Below, piece by piece: positions 8,808-20,249 of a stretch of 64,000 nucleotides of DNA. Both the position numbers and the translations under genes were made by a program. Position 1 is the first letter of the stretch. Each line of letters starts with the position of its first letter. The notes below the pieces were generated by a model. It ran no database searches and was not told the origin of the DNA. It worked only from the letters and a program-made list of their open reading frames with translations. This DNA comes from Ypsolopha sequella (Eukaryota > Arthropoda > Insecta > Lepidoptera > Ypsolophidae): positions 17,769,977 to 17,833,976 of the forward strand of contig OW203989.1 of NCBI GenBank assembly GCA_934047225.1, in the 5' to 3' direction.

Positions 8808-10241
8808 CCCAACAAACATTTTAGCGATAATTAGATCTTTTTTAAATCTTAAAGATGTAAAAAGTTGTTAGAATAGCGATATTTATGGCTTCAGGTGATA
8901 AACTTGCGATATTTAAACAACATTAGCACTCAGCGCGATATAATAGGTTTAAAGGAACGTCAAAATAAGGTTAAAGTGGTATTGTAGCGATTCCAATTGC
9001 CATAATGCAAGCAAAGCATCTTGTAGTATAGCTTCAACCTAAACTTACAACTGTAAGATCTATAAAGGAGATAATAGACGCCTAATTCCTCCTCAAGATT
9101 TATATTGACGCTAAAAATCACTCCTTAAACACCCAAGAGTCTACAACAGCGTCTGTTAGAATCATTAGTTCTTGAATAGCGCTCATTAAACCCCTTGTAA
9201 CACTAGATGCTATAGGTTGTCATTACAGTTCTTTTAAATGTCAAAGTTGTATCAAACTCTTTTTAAACACTACCATACATGTATGGGTTCTAAAGAAGCG
9301 CTAATCATGACCACAGTATACCCTAAGAAGCTATATAGCACTTACTCGTGGGCTTAACCTACACCGCCATTATACGTGAATAATTTAAAAATTAAAATTG
9401 AGTTATTCATTGTAATTTGAATGTTATTTGCTTAGAAAGTTCCTTAGCTGATATGCTGTAACGCATAGAATCGAAGATAGAAACAAACATGAATTAATTC
9501 CATGAAAACCATGGATTACACCTATATAATACATGTTACACTTTAGTAAATAGAGGTTATTCCATGTGCGCTTTAATTTTGAGATGAAAATGTATATGTA
9601 TATTCACAGTAAACTTACCTTCGCAATGATAGTTTAATCCTTAACACGTGCACTAGTATAAATATGATATTTTGAGAGTGCTTCCATTCCACCATTGAAA
9701 ATGACACTTTATCAACTTGTTTGAGTCACTCTGTTTACCTGTGTGAAAAAAGTACAGAGAAAAATACGTTTTACAACCTAAGGAGTTTCTATTCAAATAA
9801 ATATTGTGTTTGCTACAACCCAGAGAGCTAAAATTGATACTAATATACCTGCAATATAACTTAAAGTCATTTTCATCGCCGTTGTGGACCTTGGATAGCA
9901 TTTTCGGTCTCCACTAGCGCTGTAATAACACCGGAAGAAATAACCTAAAATGATTAGAGTTAGGCATGGCTATAGTACGACTCTTGTATCGCGGTGAGAC
10001 GTATTTATCACCTCTTTAGCACTTCCATAGCCCTCTCGTACAACTTAATTCCATTTCTTACCACCTTCATATCGCCGTTGAAGGACCTAAGCCTGTAAAA
10101 AGTTATGCCTAATCCGGGGGTATATCGGGGTTAGAGCACGCTCTAACTCTAGTTTAATCGCTTATTTACATCTGAAAGACTTTAGGAGCACTTTAATAGA
10201 TCTTTTATAGCCCTCGCAGTAGCGCCTAAATGTTTGTTGGG
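8808..10241. mobile_element. 1.43-kb non-coding element with 14-bp perfect terminal inverted repeats
   Basis: The left end reads CCCAACAAACATTT and the right end (10228-10241) is its exact reverse complement. Similarity continues weakly inward (AGCGATAAT against AGGCGCTACT), and both ends have an AGATCT word about 20-45 bp inside. The interior has no credible reading frame. It shows repeated AGCGCT/AGCGAT/GACGCT words every few tens of bases. The flanks share only a possible TG dinucleotide, so the superfamily is unassigned. Confidence 0.6.
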
Positions 10242-10632
10242 TGATAAACCGTTTCAAAACACAAAACACAACCATAACGCGGGCGTTTTACTCTATCTAC
10301 CCGTTTCAGTTTGAAGTTCATTCTTTTGTTTACACCACTGACCTCAAGCATTGAAAGTAAGCTGGACATGTTTTCCCATACAAAATTACAAATCTTTTTG
10401 TGCCGATTCAAAGCGAGCGTACCGGGAACTAACATTGACACTTGATATAGTAGATAACGTCATTGTCTCATCTTTACCATTAGTTTCAAGTGCGCTCAAG
10501 TGGCTCACTGCACAGATCAGTACCAAAATTATGATAATCTAATTTCATAATTATCTGGTCGTCAATTAGACAGTACGGCCATACTTGTATTACTAGAGGT
10601 CAGTTGTTTATTATGGAGTCTATAGTTATGGT

Positions 10633-10990
10633 ACGGATTCCATGCACATTGGGAGGCTATACATAGGATTACCAGAAGTTTACCTTGTCTACGGTATCCG
10701 ATAAGCTGTAGGTATGTGTATAGCCTCGTAATGTGTATGGAATCCGTATAGAGTGAAAATGATACCCACCATGCTGATGTTTGCTATCCCTCTTTCCCTT
10801 GAGCAGAGTACCTATATTCTATTCTCAATATTCTTTATATTCTCAATGTTTTTTAAGCCAATGAAATACGAAATATCAATTTACAGCGTTCTTAATTACA
10901 TAAAACACTTTTCTTCACTGAGTGAGCAGAGTTGACTTTTGCCCACTGGTTTTAAGCAACAAAGGCGTGCTTTTCGAGCTATTGAGTTGA
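10633..10990 (-). repeat. Dispersed repeat A, copy 1, with a terminal hairpin
   Basis: 10690-10990 is the reverse complement, with divergence, of 41908-42167. At its left end 10633-10665 and 10715-10748 form an inverted pair around ACGGATTCCATRCACATT. The short open frame at 10753-10935 lies in the repeat and has no counterpart in the other copy, so it is not annotated as a gene. Confidence 0.6.
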
Positions 10991-11178
10991 AATATTTATT
11001 TGTCCTACAAGAGAGCAAGTTATTCAACAAATATTTTGTTCAGTATGATCACTATTTTACGTGGTTTCATTTAAATACCATTTATACCCAGTGTATGAGA
11101 AAGACCTCGTGGTAGTATGATTTTCGTATTTGTTTCAAACAGATTATACAAAGTGAAATTTTATCAACCGCCCGAATT

Positions 11179-11383
11179 CATACTGGAGACTCAGTTATTG
11201 ATCAGAAATAAGATACAATGACCCCCCTCTTTTTGAAACCATAAAAATTTTGTTCCCATACAAACTGGACAAGTTCAAATACAATTCCTAGAATAGGTAG
11301 TACGGGAGCAAACATTTTATATCGAATTTCACCTATGGGATCATTAAGCATTGTTCCTGATCACTAACCGAGTCTCCAGTATG
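11179..11383. repeat. Inverted 27-bp arms related to repeat D
   Basis: CATACTGGAGACTCAG at 11179 pairs with the complement at 11357-11383, and both arms continue into a TGATCAG word. The same sequence type (CATACCGGAGAC with GATCACCAACC) occurs in the LINE arms at 27.89 and 29.4 kb, and more weakly at 57.81 kb. The loop is about 150 bp. Confidence 0.5.
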
Positions 11384-11384
11384 A

Positions 11385-11560
11385 ACAATACAATACAATA
11401 CAATACAATACAATACAATACAGCTTTATTGTCACACCACAAAAGAAAAATAATACAATTAATTGAACTTAAAAATACGAGTAAAGAGGGTAAGTACAAA
11501 TAGGCGGTCTTATCGCTTAAAGCGATCTCTTCCAGACAACCTTTAGGTGATAAAAAAAAC
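11385..11560 (-). repeat. CR1/Zenon-like LINE 3' tail, copy 1
   Basis: On the minus strand this ends in a (TATTG)n run (11385-11422), preceded by the block CCAGACAACCTTT (plus strand), AGCGATCTCTTCC and GGCGGTCTTATCGC. This block recurs at 26.2, 40.3 and 47.3 kb, always on the minus strand and always 5'-truncated. I recall it as the 3' end of a common lepidopteran CR1-clade LINE; the family name is from memory. Confidence 0.65.
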
Positions 11561-11756
11561 ACGAGTGGGTTGAATTAATTTCACCTAATAAATATTCACC
11601 TTACAATATAGCTGGATTAGCTTAACAAAAAAGTGGATGTCAGTTATATTGTAATCTACTATTATATGCAAGTACATTGCAAGCATTTTCAAGAAAATCT
11701 TATTTGAAGAAATAAAGTTTTCTTTTGTAGCAACTGCTGACACTCCGCTACCGTCT

Positions 11757-11985
11757 CTACTCGAATTTTTCCAATTAAATGTACGAAAGAGAATATTCCC
11801 TTAAATTGAAATTCTTATAGGCTCATGCATATTTGATGCTCAAACAAAAACGTCGGTTACTAAACAAACCGAAGAATCTGAAGAAAGATTCCGGGTTGAC
11901 CTTTTTTAAAGTACCTTAAAATGGATTCGTAACAAGGATAAATTCTTATTGAGTCTTCGGTTATTCTCCTTTAAGAAACATTATG
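11757..11985 (+). repeat. Dispersed repeat C, copy 1
   Basis: Similar to 35705-35890 in the same orientation. Shared blocks are TTTTTCCAATTAA, GCTCATGCATATT and GTCGGTTAC followed by AAACAAACCGAAG. No open frame or termini could be defined. Confidence 0.55.
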
Positions 11986-13454
11986 TGTACTTAATGATCA
12001 GGTATTTGTAACAGGATCTCCTATTTGTTCCCAATTAAGGGTTTTTATAAAGCTAAAGGAAATATAATCCTTATCAAAGAAATTTGAATAGGAATTGTTT
12101 TTCCATTGACATACAGTAACATTTGTTTGAATTTACACCTAGTAGTTAAGGCGCAAAGTTACCTTATTTTTTATTTTTTATTATTTGTCAGAATGGCGGA
12201 TGCACTTCCTTGTTGAGGGTTTTTCTGCTCTTAGATTTTTAGAACGTTAAACATGTTTGATTTATTACTGATCCAAAACTGTCTCATGAACAGATGTTCA
12301 GAATAATACAGTCAATTTGGATCAAACACAAATCGATCAATTCAGTATAATTTTTTGTTTCCACTACGACTTTGCACTTTTTTCAAGGTAAGGTGGCCAC
12401 AGTCTGTAAAAACGTTCAAAAACAGTCAGCGTATAAAATTTTGCCTAGTTATATTTATGGGCACAGTTAAATTCTTGTTTTGATATGTTACCTAATAGCC
12501 TAGGGTATTCACGGAAATAGAGGCCATATTTTAAAATGATATTTCCGTCCGCTTTCTCAACGTGCTTAGAAACACCTTTTTCATCACTTTACCGATTTTT
12601 TTGACTGCCTTCCCCCGTACCGGTTGTTCTCTTCGATATTTTTATTCAAAAACTACTATTTTTTACTATTTATTACGTTGAAAAAGTGGACAGGAATATA
12701 ATTTTAACAAAAAACTTAAATAACCTAGGCTATAAGCAACTTTGTTTATTTACAACTTTATTAACTTTCAATAAAAACAGTGTGAAATCATGTTTAAAAC
12801 ATAATAATATGTTTATAATATTTAATTTTTCGACAAAAATCCGTAGGATACCAATAGATGAAAAGTAAAATTTATAATAATTTACGAGTGTAAATAGGGT
12901 TGTGTGGTGCTGAGCGGTGTACCGGAAATTATGTCACGCAACACGTCAGTCGCGGTTCTATTGGATACGTGTTTGCGATACATGGAGAGCCTTTCTCCAA
13001 CACGTACACTTGCGATTTTTCTTTAACACATTTTCTTTGCCCAGGAACACCCTACTTACGAGAAGCTAGGAGTCTTAGTTGAAAAATTTAATAATTGATT
13101 GACATATAATAGTATTTTGTCAAACAAATCTTATCCATAATCCAACATTTGTGTTTTCAACTAACTCTAATTTAAATAAAAGTTTATAATTAATTTAAGG
13201 TCTAACTCTTATTGAAGGTGTTTTGTGGGAATATTTGAGGCTGTATGGCAGAGATACTCTTTGCCGAGCCCAAAGCAAAAGAAGAAATATCGTCGTTGAT
13301 TGGTTATCTATAGTATGCGGCACTGAAAAAAAATTGTAACTTGAACTGCATGTTACCAGCATAATATTCTTAATGGAACAAATGATTGAATCCGTTTGAC
13401 TTCAGATTGCTTATTTATTGATGATGACAAAATTGCTTATTTAAGAATACATTT
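11986..13454. other. No supported gene
   Basis: AT-rich sequence. A locally GC-richer patch at 12895-13075 contains a 60-codon frame without recognisable features. No repeat partner was noticed elsewhere in the window. Confidence 0.5.
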
Positions 13455-13945
13455 TTCTTTTTCATACCATCAAACCTTCTGTGAAAAAATATTTCAACCG
13501 AATGGTGTTTTTTGGTTTGATTTCGCTACTGCTCCTAAGCGACTTGGTCGATTTAATTCATTTATGCTTTGAGTAATAGAAACTTAACACTAATCAAAGT
13601 CTTCTTGTACGAGTTCCACTATTTTATTTACTTAATTATTTAATTATTGCGACTAGCTTCGTCTATTTGACATCGTTGGGCTGATTAGAATTGGAAAAAA
13701 ATATATATAGAAATTTTATATCTATAAACATAACATAGGATTATTCAATCTCACAATTACGTCTATGTGAGAAGTATTATTTTCTCCTATATCGTCCTAT
13801 CAAGGGCGCAGCGAGCGTCGTAACAGCCACTAAGCATTTTGCACCGATATGAACGTTATTTCAATGTCATTTCGGTCGATATTCGTACCGACAAAGATCG
13901 AGCTGCTAATTTGGCGACACTAATCGCCTTAATAACATTGATGTT
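13455..13945 (+). repeat. Dispersed repeat B, copy 1
   Basis: Matches 30415-30775 in the same orientation over several hundred bases. Shared blocks include ATAAACATAACATAGGATTA, CGCAGCGAGC with ACAGCCACTA, ATATGAACGTTATTTCAATG and GATCGAGCTGCTAATTTGGC. A diverged part of the same repeat lies inverted at 17045-17130. Confidence 0.7.
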
Positions 13946-14102
13946 GTAATTATCTTATTGTAGTGTGGGAGTGCTTAAACGAGGTTAAGAACAGTCATGG
14001 GACTGGAGAACAACGACTGGGGAAAATCTTCTGTTCTTAATTCCAATCCCCTTTAAATCCTGTATAAGTTACTGGGCAAAATATATTTGATTATCTACAT
14101 GA

Positions 14103-14380
14103 ATAATGTTTTTTATTATATCTTTAATTTACAGAAAAACTTACCTAAAAACTTAAATAACATTAAAAACTTAACTATAGATGGCCTAAAAATAAAAAAT
14201 CTAACAAAAGTAAACCTAAAATAATTACAATAAATAGAAAATACTGGCCAGATCGCTGCCGTCGTTAGGAAGAGCGCCCAAAAGGCTGGCGGCGTTGCCA
14301 CGTTGAATGGCCAAACTAATTCTTTGGCCAAAGTAGCTTCTAGCCCTTCGGTCACCTGAAGCGTCGACCAAACGCGACGA
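14103..14380 (-). repeat. 5'-truncated LINE, 3' end
   Basis: On the minus strand this contains the last codons of a LINE ORF2 (14225-14378) followed by a 120-bp AT-rich 3' UTR ending near 14103. The tail lacks a clear poly(A). Confidence 0.6.
14225..14378 (-). pseudogene. LINE ORF2 C-terminal remnant
   Basis: On the minus strand the frame ending at the TAA complement of 14225-14227 reads DRRARSYFGQRISLAIQRGN and then AASLLGALPNDGSDLASIFY. This is the typical extreme C-terminus of insect LINE reverse transcriptases (GQRIS.AIQRGNA type). It has no start codon, is about 50 codons long, and lies in a different frame from the longer ATG-initiated open frame at the same place, which is a shadow. 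The clade is not determined. Confidence 0.7.
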
Positions 14381-14775
14381 AATTTTTCAATTTAATATAA
14401 ACCTGTTTTTATTTAAAAGAGATATTTATTTATGTCTTTAGTTTGTTTAGGTTTTTAATATTTTATAGGTTTATTTAAATTTTATTTAAAGTATTATTTT
14501 TGTTATTTAAGTTTCTTATATTTAAATAAATATATTCCAACTTTTTGGTAGATTTCTTTAAGGCATTTGAGATCGTGGTACAGGCGGAACATTTTATAAT
14601 TTCTTAGAAATCGGTGTGGCAGTTGTATTGAAGTTAAATATAATGTAGAAAAAACAGACCACAAATTGACCTTCTTGTCTTGAGAGAAAATCTAGTTATA
14701 TCGAGACGAAGAAGTTATAATGTTCTGGTATAATTAAATGTTGCGGGCAATGCTTATAAAATGTGTGAACATAGA

Positions 14776-15056
14776 TTTATCCGGGTAAACTTATAATTAT
14801 CTAACCTCCTAGGGTAAAGTCGCAAAAATTTGGCGCTACCCGGATACACCTAGTTCTACCCAACACTGGTGGATAATTCTAGGTGTTGAGAGGTTGCCTC
14901 GCTCCGCTTCGCTTTGCTTCGCTCCCCTATTTATTTATTTATTATAACAAAATAACACGCGTGATGCGTTGGGTAAAACTTGGTTTATTTGGGTAAACTC
15001 CGAATTTTCGGACTTTACCCAAAGAGCTTGGATAATTCTAACTTTACCCGGATAAA
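14776..15056. mobile_element. Fold-back MITE, about 281 bp, 45-bp imperfect TIRs
   Basis: The left end TTTATCCGGGTAAACTTATA matches the reverse complement of the right end TTTATCCGGGTAAAGTTAGA. The similarity runs inward through AATTATC and GGGTAAAGTC. The interior contains a CGCTCCGCTTCGCTTTGCTT run. No coding capacity and no clear target duplication. Confidence 0.7.
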
Positions 15057-15735
15057 CCTACGTACCTATATCAATTCTTCTAACATTACTATACATACAT
15101 TGTTCAATAAGGTATGTATATGTTGCCGTGTGGCATGTCGGCAACGTTAGCGGAAATAACTATCCGCACCCGCAGTTTTGTGAACATTTGCTGACACACA
15201 GAGTCTAGCGACACAAAGTCTGTTGTGTAAATGCTTATTATAAAATTGTGTTACTTTCTTAAGAAATACCTCTAGTTTAACTCTACCGACACTCTACTCT
15301 ACCGTAATTAACGTCAAACTTTGCTTACAAAGTTTTCATGTATTCTTAAATAAGCAATTTTGTTGATCAACAAAATTAGCTTGATTGTCACGGTGGCGTC
15401 AGTTTTATATAATAATTAGTCATATATAGCACTACTGAACACAATAAAATATTAGTGGTTTTAATGAAATCCCATTGGTAATACATAACAGAACCCGTTC
15501 ATGGTTTACGATGTATGCTTCACGGACTCCTTGGTTTGCTATAATGTTTAATCAATAGATTAATTCATTTATTTAGTGAACGAAACACAAAAGAACAGCC
15601 ACGAGAAGCTCAGGAGGCAAAAAAAATTACGATTTTTTGTTCAGTAAACAGTTGAAACGAAATACGCTTTCAATAAAAGAAACATTCAAAATAATTAATA
15701 TGAAAAGAATAATCAAACATACATACATACATACA
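15057..15735. other. No supported gene
   Basis: Non-coding, AT-rich. It ends in a CATA microsatellite (15716-15734) that abuts repeat F. Confidence 0.5.
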
Positions 15736-16060
15736 GGTGGTAGAGCTGATGCCGGGTTGGACTGTGGAGGTACCACCATCTTACTTGGAGACCCCCTCGA
15801 AGTAATTCGGGGGAGGGTAAGGCTCACAGGCAAAAAACCAGGAGGCCCACCATACCTGCAACCGATGGATGGCGGTATATCCATCCCTAATAGCCGGGCC
15901 TTATATGGAGCAGACTGGTTCCGGAACCGCGCTCACCAACCCGCCTGTCCAGCGTGTATGTGTATGGGCAATTCTTCCAGGATGACCGCCGGGAGTGGCA
16001 AAGTCCTGGAAAGGCTTATGTCCAGCAGTGGACGAACTAGGCTGATGGATGGATGGATGA
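15736..16060 (+). repeat. Dispersed repeat F, copy 1 (uninterrupted)
   Basis: Starts GGTGGTAGAGCTGATGCC and ends in a GATG/GGAT simple tail after GTCCAGCAGTGGACGAACTA. The second copy, at 53221-53841, is the same but carries a MITE after GTAG. The GC content is higher than the surroundings. The body gives open frames of 60-150 codons in several phases, but none is consistent between copies, so I treat it as a LINE 3' end or SINE rather than a gene. The CAGTGGAC...GCTGATGG tail resembles 3' ends of some insect LINEs. Confidence 0.7.
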
Positions 16061-16839
16061 CAATATCATATATTGACAATTGAAAAAAAATTTGACTATA
16101 ATATGGCTGTAGAATAAAATAAAATCGACCTCTTTTTAATTATCCTTATTTACAAATAATAAAAGCTGATCAGTGCCCACTGCACAGTGTAATGTCTTAT
16201 CGAATACGCATATATTCATTTAATTTTGTAGATGGTGGAGCTGTTGCCGGCGTCGATTGTGAAGACTAACCTTACTCGTATTTTATTATTAATAAATAAT
16301 CGTGTCAAACCTGGATCTAGAATTACAGCTTTGTAGAAAAAGCAATGCAGGACACAAAGGCTATAAGATGCGGATGATGATGATAAAGTAAAACATTTTG
16401 TTTAGCCATTTGCGTTCAAGTTTTACCAAAAACTTTAGTTTTGTTTCGAGCTCCGGGGACATGAAACATATGTGCTGAATAAAACAGAGAAAATTTTACG
16501 ATTTAACATACTGCGGGCTTTTTCATTTTTGGTAAATGTTGGAATGCGAAATTTTAATCCTTTACGTTTCGTACACATATTTACAAATTTCAAAAGTCAA
16601 ATTGGAATGAAATATTAATTATCTTTTTTAAGGTAAAATATTCCCGCAACCGCGTGATATGAAATTGTTAAAAGTCGAGGTCGCACTATAAAGTTACACT
16701 TTAACGTAGTTTGCGTTAAAGTATAGCCCAGTAAATTAAATAAATATTTTTAAATAGATTTACTGAAAAATTAAGTTTGATTCATATACAGGCCGTAAAA
16801 TAAGTATGTCTCATACAGTGTTTAAAAAAAAATTGCGGC
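16061..16839. other. No supported gene; possible small repeat F fragment
   Basis: 16231-16262 resembles the start of repeat F (GATGGTGGAGCTGTTGCCGG). The rest is AT-rich without recognisable structure. Confidence 0.4.
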
Positions 16840-17130
16840 AATTTTTATTAATGTGCCAGTAACACATAATAAGACGATTTAATCTCGTGGACACTCAATG
16901 TGATCGGTCAGTACCGCGCTACGGGGTGAATGAACTGCGTTGATAAGAGTGCGTACCCATAGCTGCTGCAGCTTAGAAAAATAATATAATTTTTGGTGAA
17001 AATAAAATTTCAGGCTGTTGTAGCCGCCAACGACTTTGAGTCAACTTGTGTCGGTACAAATTTCGACAGAAACTATATTGAAATAACGTTCATATCAGTG
17101 CAAACTGCATTATGACGTCTCGCTGGGTCT
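16840..17130 (-). repeat. Dispersed repeat B, diverged inverted copy
   Basis: 17045-17130 is the reverse complement of the core of repeat B (ATATGAACGTTATTTCAAT region, 13846 and 30685). 16885-16960 pairs with 42945-43005 (GCACTCTTATCAACGCAGTT) in inverted orientation. So part of this family also lies near 43 kb. Confidence 0.55.
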
Positions 17131-17639
17131 CCGGATAGCGCAAAATAGGCAAGAAAATACCTAAAAATATATAAAAAACTGTAGCTAAAATTCTTCAAAA
17201 TAATTTTCTTTATAACAACCTCAATTTGACTACGTTTCAATTTGTTGTTGTGGCGTACTTAATTAATTAAACCGTATCTTGAAACCTGTTTTTTATATTG
17301 TTAAAGTTTAAGATTAAAACCCAAAATTCAAATAAATGCACATCATTTTAGATATTCGGTCTTGTTATAATTTTTTCAATTTTTTTTTACTTAATTAACA
17401 CCGGCTGTTATGACCGCCTTATCAAATGTAGAACTTATTATTTTAAATTTTTTCTACTATATTTAGCCTTAAAAGGTACAGAAAAACAAAAAAAAAACGG
17501 CATTTTCATATTTTCCGGAAAATTTCTGTCCACCACGGCGGACATTGCCAAAGTAATGGAAAAATAAATTTTTATTTACATGTCCGTCGCGGTGGACATT
17601 GTCAACGACCTCACGGTTTTATGTATTAAGGCATTACAC

Positions 17640-18300
17640 GTACATTTTTTTTTCTTAATCAACAGCAGAAAATACGAAGTCGTACTGGTAAAATATTGGC
17701 GCTTATCCCAAAAGAGCACGCTTAGAGACGAGTGAAAACTCTGATTGTGAATCAGAAGATGAATTGTTTTCTGCTACGGTACAAAAACTCATTTTAGACA
17801 GTTCTGATGAGGATATTCCCCGGCCGCCTGACCCAGTTGACCCTATGCCGCTGACACCAATTTTCCAGCAAATCTGCCCAACATCATGATGAGAACCAAA
17901 TTATGAAAGCATATCATCTTTGTCGTCTTAACTGTCAATAACAATACGTACTCTTCAAAGAGAGTCTCCACCTACAGCATCAACTATTTCATCTTCAAGA
18001 AAAACAAGGTCGAAGAAGCAACTTGTTCCTACTGCAAAGATACCAAAAAAGATGAAAAAATTTGCCTGTCGTCACAATGCAACACTTGAGGAAGAAGAGG
18101 AAGAGCACATTGATATTCCTGATAATGATTTCTGTGTGAAATATTTTTAGAACTTTTTTTCACCTGACATACTGACGGATATCGTTGAGCTGACCAATTT
18201 TTACTCAGAAAAAACAGGGAAATCTATTCAATTCACACGATGAACTTCGTGACGTCTGGCTATTCATGTATTAATGGGCATAGTTGAGATGCCAATTATC
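17640..18300 (+). pseudogene. piggyBac-type transposase N-terminal relic
   Basis: Reading across frames gives an acidic N-terminal region (DSSDEDIPRPPDPVDP), a basic stretch (SSRKTRSKKQLVPTAKIPKK), EEEEEEHIDIPDND, and FFSPDILTDIVELTN followed by EKTGKSIQFT, DELRDVWLF and MGIVEMP. This order matches piggyBac-like transposases, where an FF..E+++ +V..TN motif is followed by a conserved MGI..+P motif. Several stops and at least one frameshift interrupt it. The catalytic DDD region is missing, so the copy is dead. It is the only trace in the window of the enzyme class that could have mobilised the TTAA-flanked MITEs at 23.9, 39.3 and 52.6 kb. Confidence 0.6.
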
Positions 18301-18457
18301 AGCAAAATGCAAATATCGCCTTATCAGCTGATACCTTTTCATAGGCATTATGCCAGCCACTTTATCGTATCTAAACCTTTGACTCCAGTAATTCAAACAC
18401 GATGGCATCTCAACTACGCCCTTTAATATATGAATAGCCAAGAAGTCACGAAGTTTA
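18241..18457. repeat. Inverted 55-bp arms overlapping the transposase relic
   Basis: 18241-18294 and 18403-18457 are reverse complements with about six differences (GGCTATTCAT, TAGTTGAGATGCCA in both). The left arm lies within the relic's MGIVEMP coding motif, so the right arm is an inverted copy of transposase coding sequence or both arms belong to a later fold-back insertion. The loop is about 108 bp. Confidence 0.65.
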
Positions 18458-19640
18458 CGTATATATATTATATTGTTGTATAATAATACTGTTATATTGT
18501 TATATTGTTATATAATATACCACCTAACAGCATTTCATATTAACTGCCTTTTTAAAATTATTTTTTAAATTAACGTAATATACCTACTCATAAATGAATA
18601 ATACAACTAAAATATAAATAAATAAATCCAAAACTATAAATAAAAATAATGTTATATAGTATATTAATATTCATAAGTTCAAGCTTTTAGTTTTAAAATA
18701 ATCTTTGTTTAAAATTGAACTTGTTTAACAAAAAAATACAAATTATGTTTACATAAAAAAAGTCGTGAACTAAAATGAGTCTCTTGAAAATATTTACTCT
18801 ATACTTAAATTTTATGATTTCTAACGAAATCCATCGGGTGAGGAGCTCTATATTTTAATTCAAATTGCAATAAGGAAAATTTTCCTTTAATGTCGACCGT
18901 GGTAGTTTTAACAGAATTATGATATGCCTAGACAGATCATGGTCTTCCTAATTTTACGATGTGCTGACGACACAAATTAGTATTTTTCATAATTCTAAGG
19001 CCATGCACAAATTGCAAAAATTTTCAGACAAATTTTATTACTTTCGAGTAACTACAAAATTATGACCATCAGTTATTCTCGTAACAGTGGTAAATAGAAT
19101 AATATTATATAAAGTAAATATTTTGGTCAGGGAAACTTTGGGACATTACATTCAATAGATAACAATTTAAAGCTAGTAAAGTTCCCTCACTTTTATCTTT
19201 ATGTGTGTACATGAATCGAATTAATAACCGTACACATTCCTGGATAATGTTGAAGTTTTACGCAAAATACGAGTATATTTTGTCGGTCTCATTATTAAAT
19301 TATGAATAGAGTAGCGTTATTCATAAGTAAGTACCTTTCTCTAAAGATAGTGGTATTGCTTTCGTAGAAAGAGGGCTGATAAATATTCATATATCTTTAT
19401 AAAGTGGAAAACAAAACCCTTGTAGCAAAGCTTCAGAGTCTGTCTCTCCGTGTGTCTGTCTTACTGTGGCCACATTTCGTGCAAAGATTTACCTGTCGGG
19501 CGATCACCGTAATAAGTAATGTAATGAATCCATCGAAATAAGTCAACGTCCCAATTTCAATACAGACAGTGGTTGGGCACTGCCCTCGATTTGGAAGCCT
19601 ATACTTAAAACAGTAACACGATCAAGCACAGAATATGCTA
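18458..19640. other. No supported gene
   Basis: Begins with a TATATTGTTA-type microsatellite (18462-18525). The rest is AT-rich and without structure that I recognise. Confidence 0.5.
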
Positions 19641-19890
19641 AATGTGACGTAGATACCGTGAGTTCTGCGTATCTATCGCTGTTCGGTGACAGTCTAGATA
19701 ACGCAAGCCCGTTAGTAATAAATTGTATGGACGCCCAACCTGTCCGACCACCCACGCCAACTGCACCGATGGCGTTCCGCGCAGCGCGAGCGCTAGCCCG
19801 CAGCGCGAGACGCAAAGTCGCGGACGCGTCTTCACTCGCGCAGAAACTGAAGAAACTGGTAGGCTATCCCGATCAAACATACCTATTGAG
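19641..19890. other. GC-rich, CpG-rich island of unknown nature
   Basis: This 250-bp patch contrasts with its AT-rich surroundings and contains GCGCAGCGCGAGCG and CGCGGACGCG words. Open frames of 80-90 codons exist on both strands in overlapping phases, so none is convincing. It could be part of a transposable element or a regulatory CpG patch. Confidence 0.3.
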
Positions 19891-20084
19891 ATGGGCCATT
19901 TTGCAATGATCTTGCTTTATCCTCAAGTTTCATTCAATTCGATAAATGTAATGACTCGTACGTTTTGGTAGTTCTGAATAATGTTTTGCAGCTAAAAAAA
20001 TGAATAATCTCCAGACAGATAATTCTTTGTACGTAGGCCGTAACATAAGCTGCTAGGTATATTGAATTCATTAATTTATGGGCT

Positions 20085-20235
20085 GATGTCCTATTCCAGA
20101 TCTAGAACTATATTTATGCAAAATTTCAGCCCAATCGGTTCAGTAGTGACGGCGTGAAGGAGTAACAAACATACATCCATTCATCCATCCATCCAAAATT
20201 TCGTATTTATGATATTTGTGGGATTAGTGCGATGG
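20085..20235 (+). repeat. Lepidopteran LINE/SINE 3' tail, copy 1
   Basis: Contains GATCTAGAACTATATTTATG, TTTCAGCCCAATCGGTTCAG and GGCGTGAAGGAGTAACAAAC, followed by a CATC run and a TTTATGATATTTGTGGGAT-type tail. The same block occurs at 32060-32160 and 32245-32410. Confidence 0.7.
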
Positions 20236-20249
20236 GATAGGGTGGGATG

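Noticed and set aside
15637..16083. 148-codon frame across repeat F copy 1
   Set aside because: Copy 2 (53.2-53.8 kb) does not keep this frame; its open frames are in other phases, so the sequence appears non-coding.
19543..19971. Four overlapping 80-90-codon frames in the GC-rich patch
   Set aside because: They overlap on both strands, a usual effect of GC-rich DNA with few stops; none has a motif.
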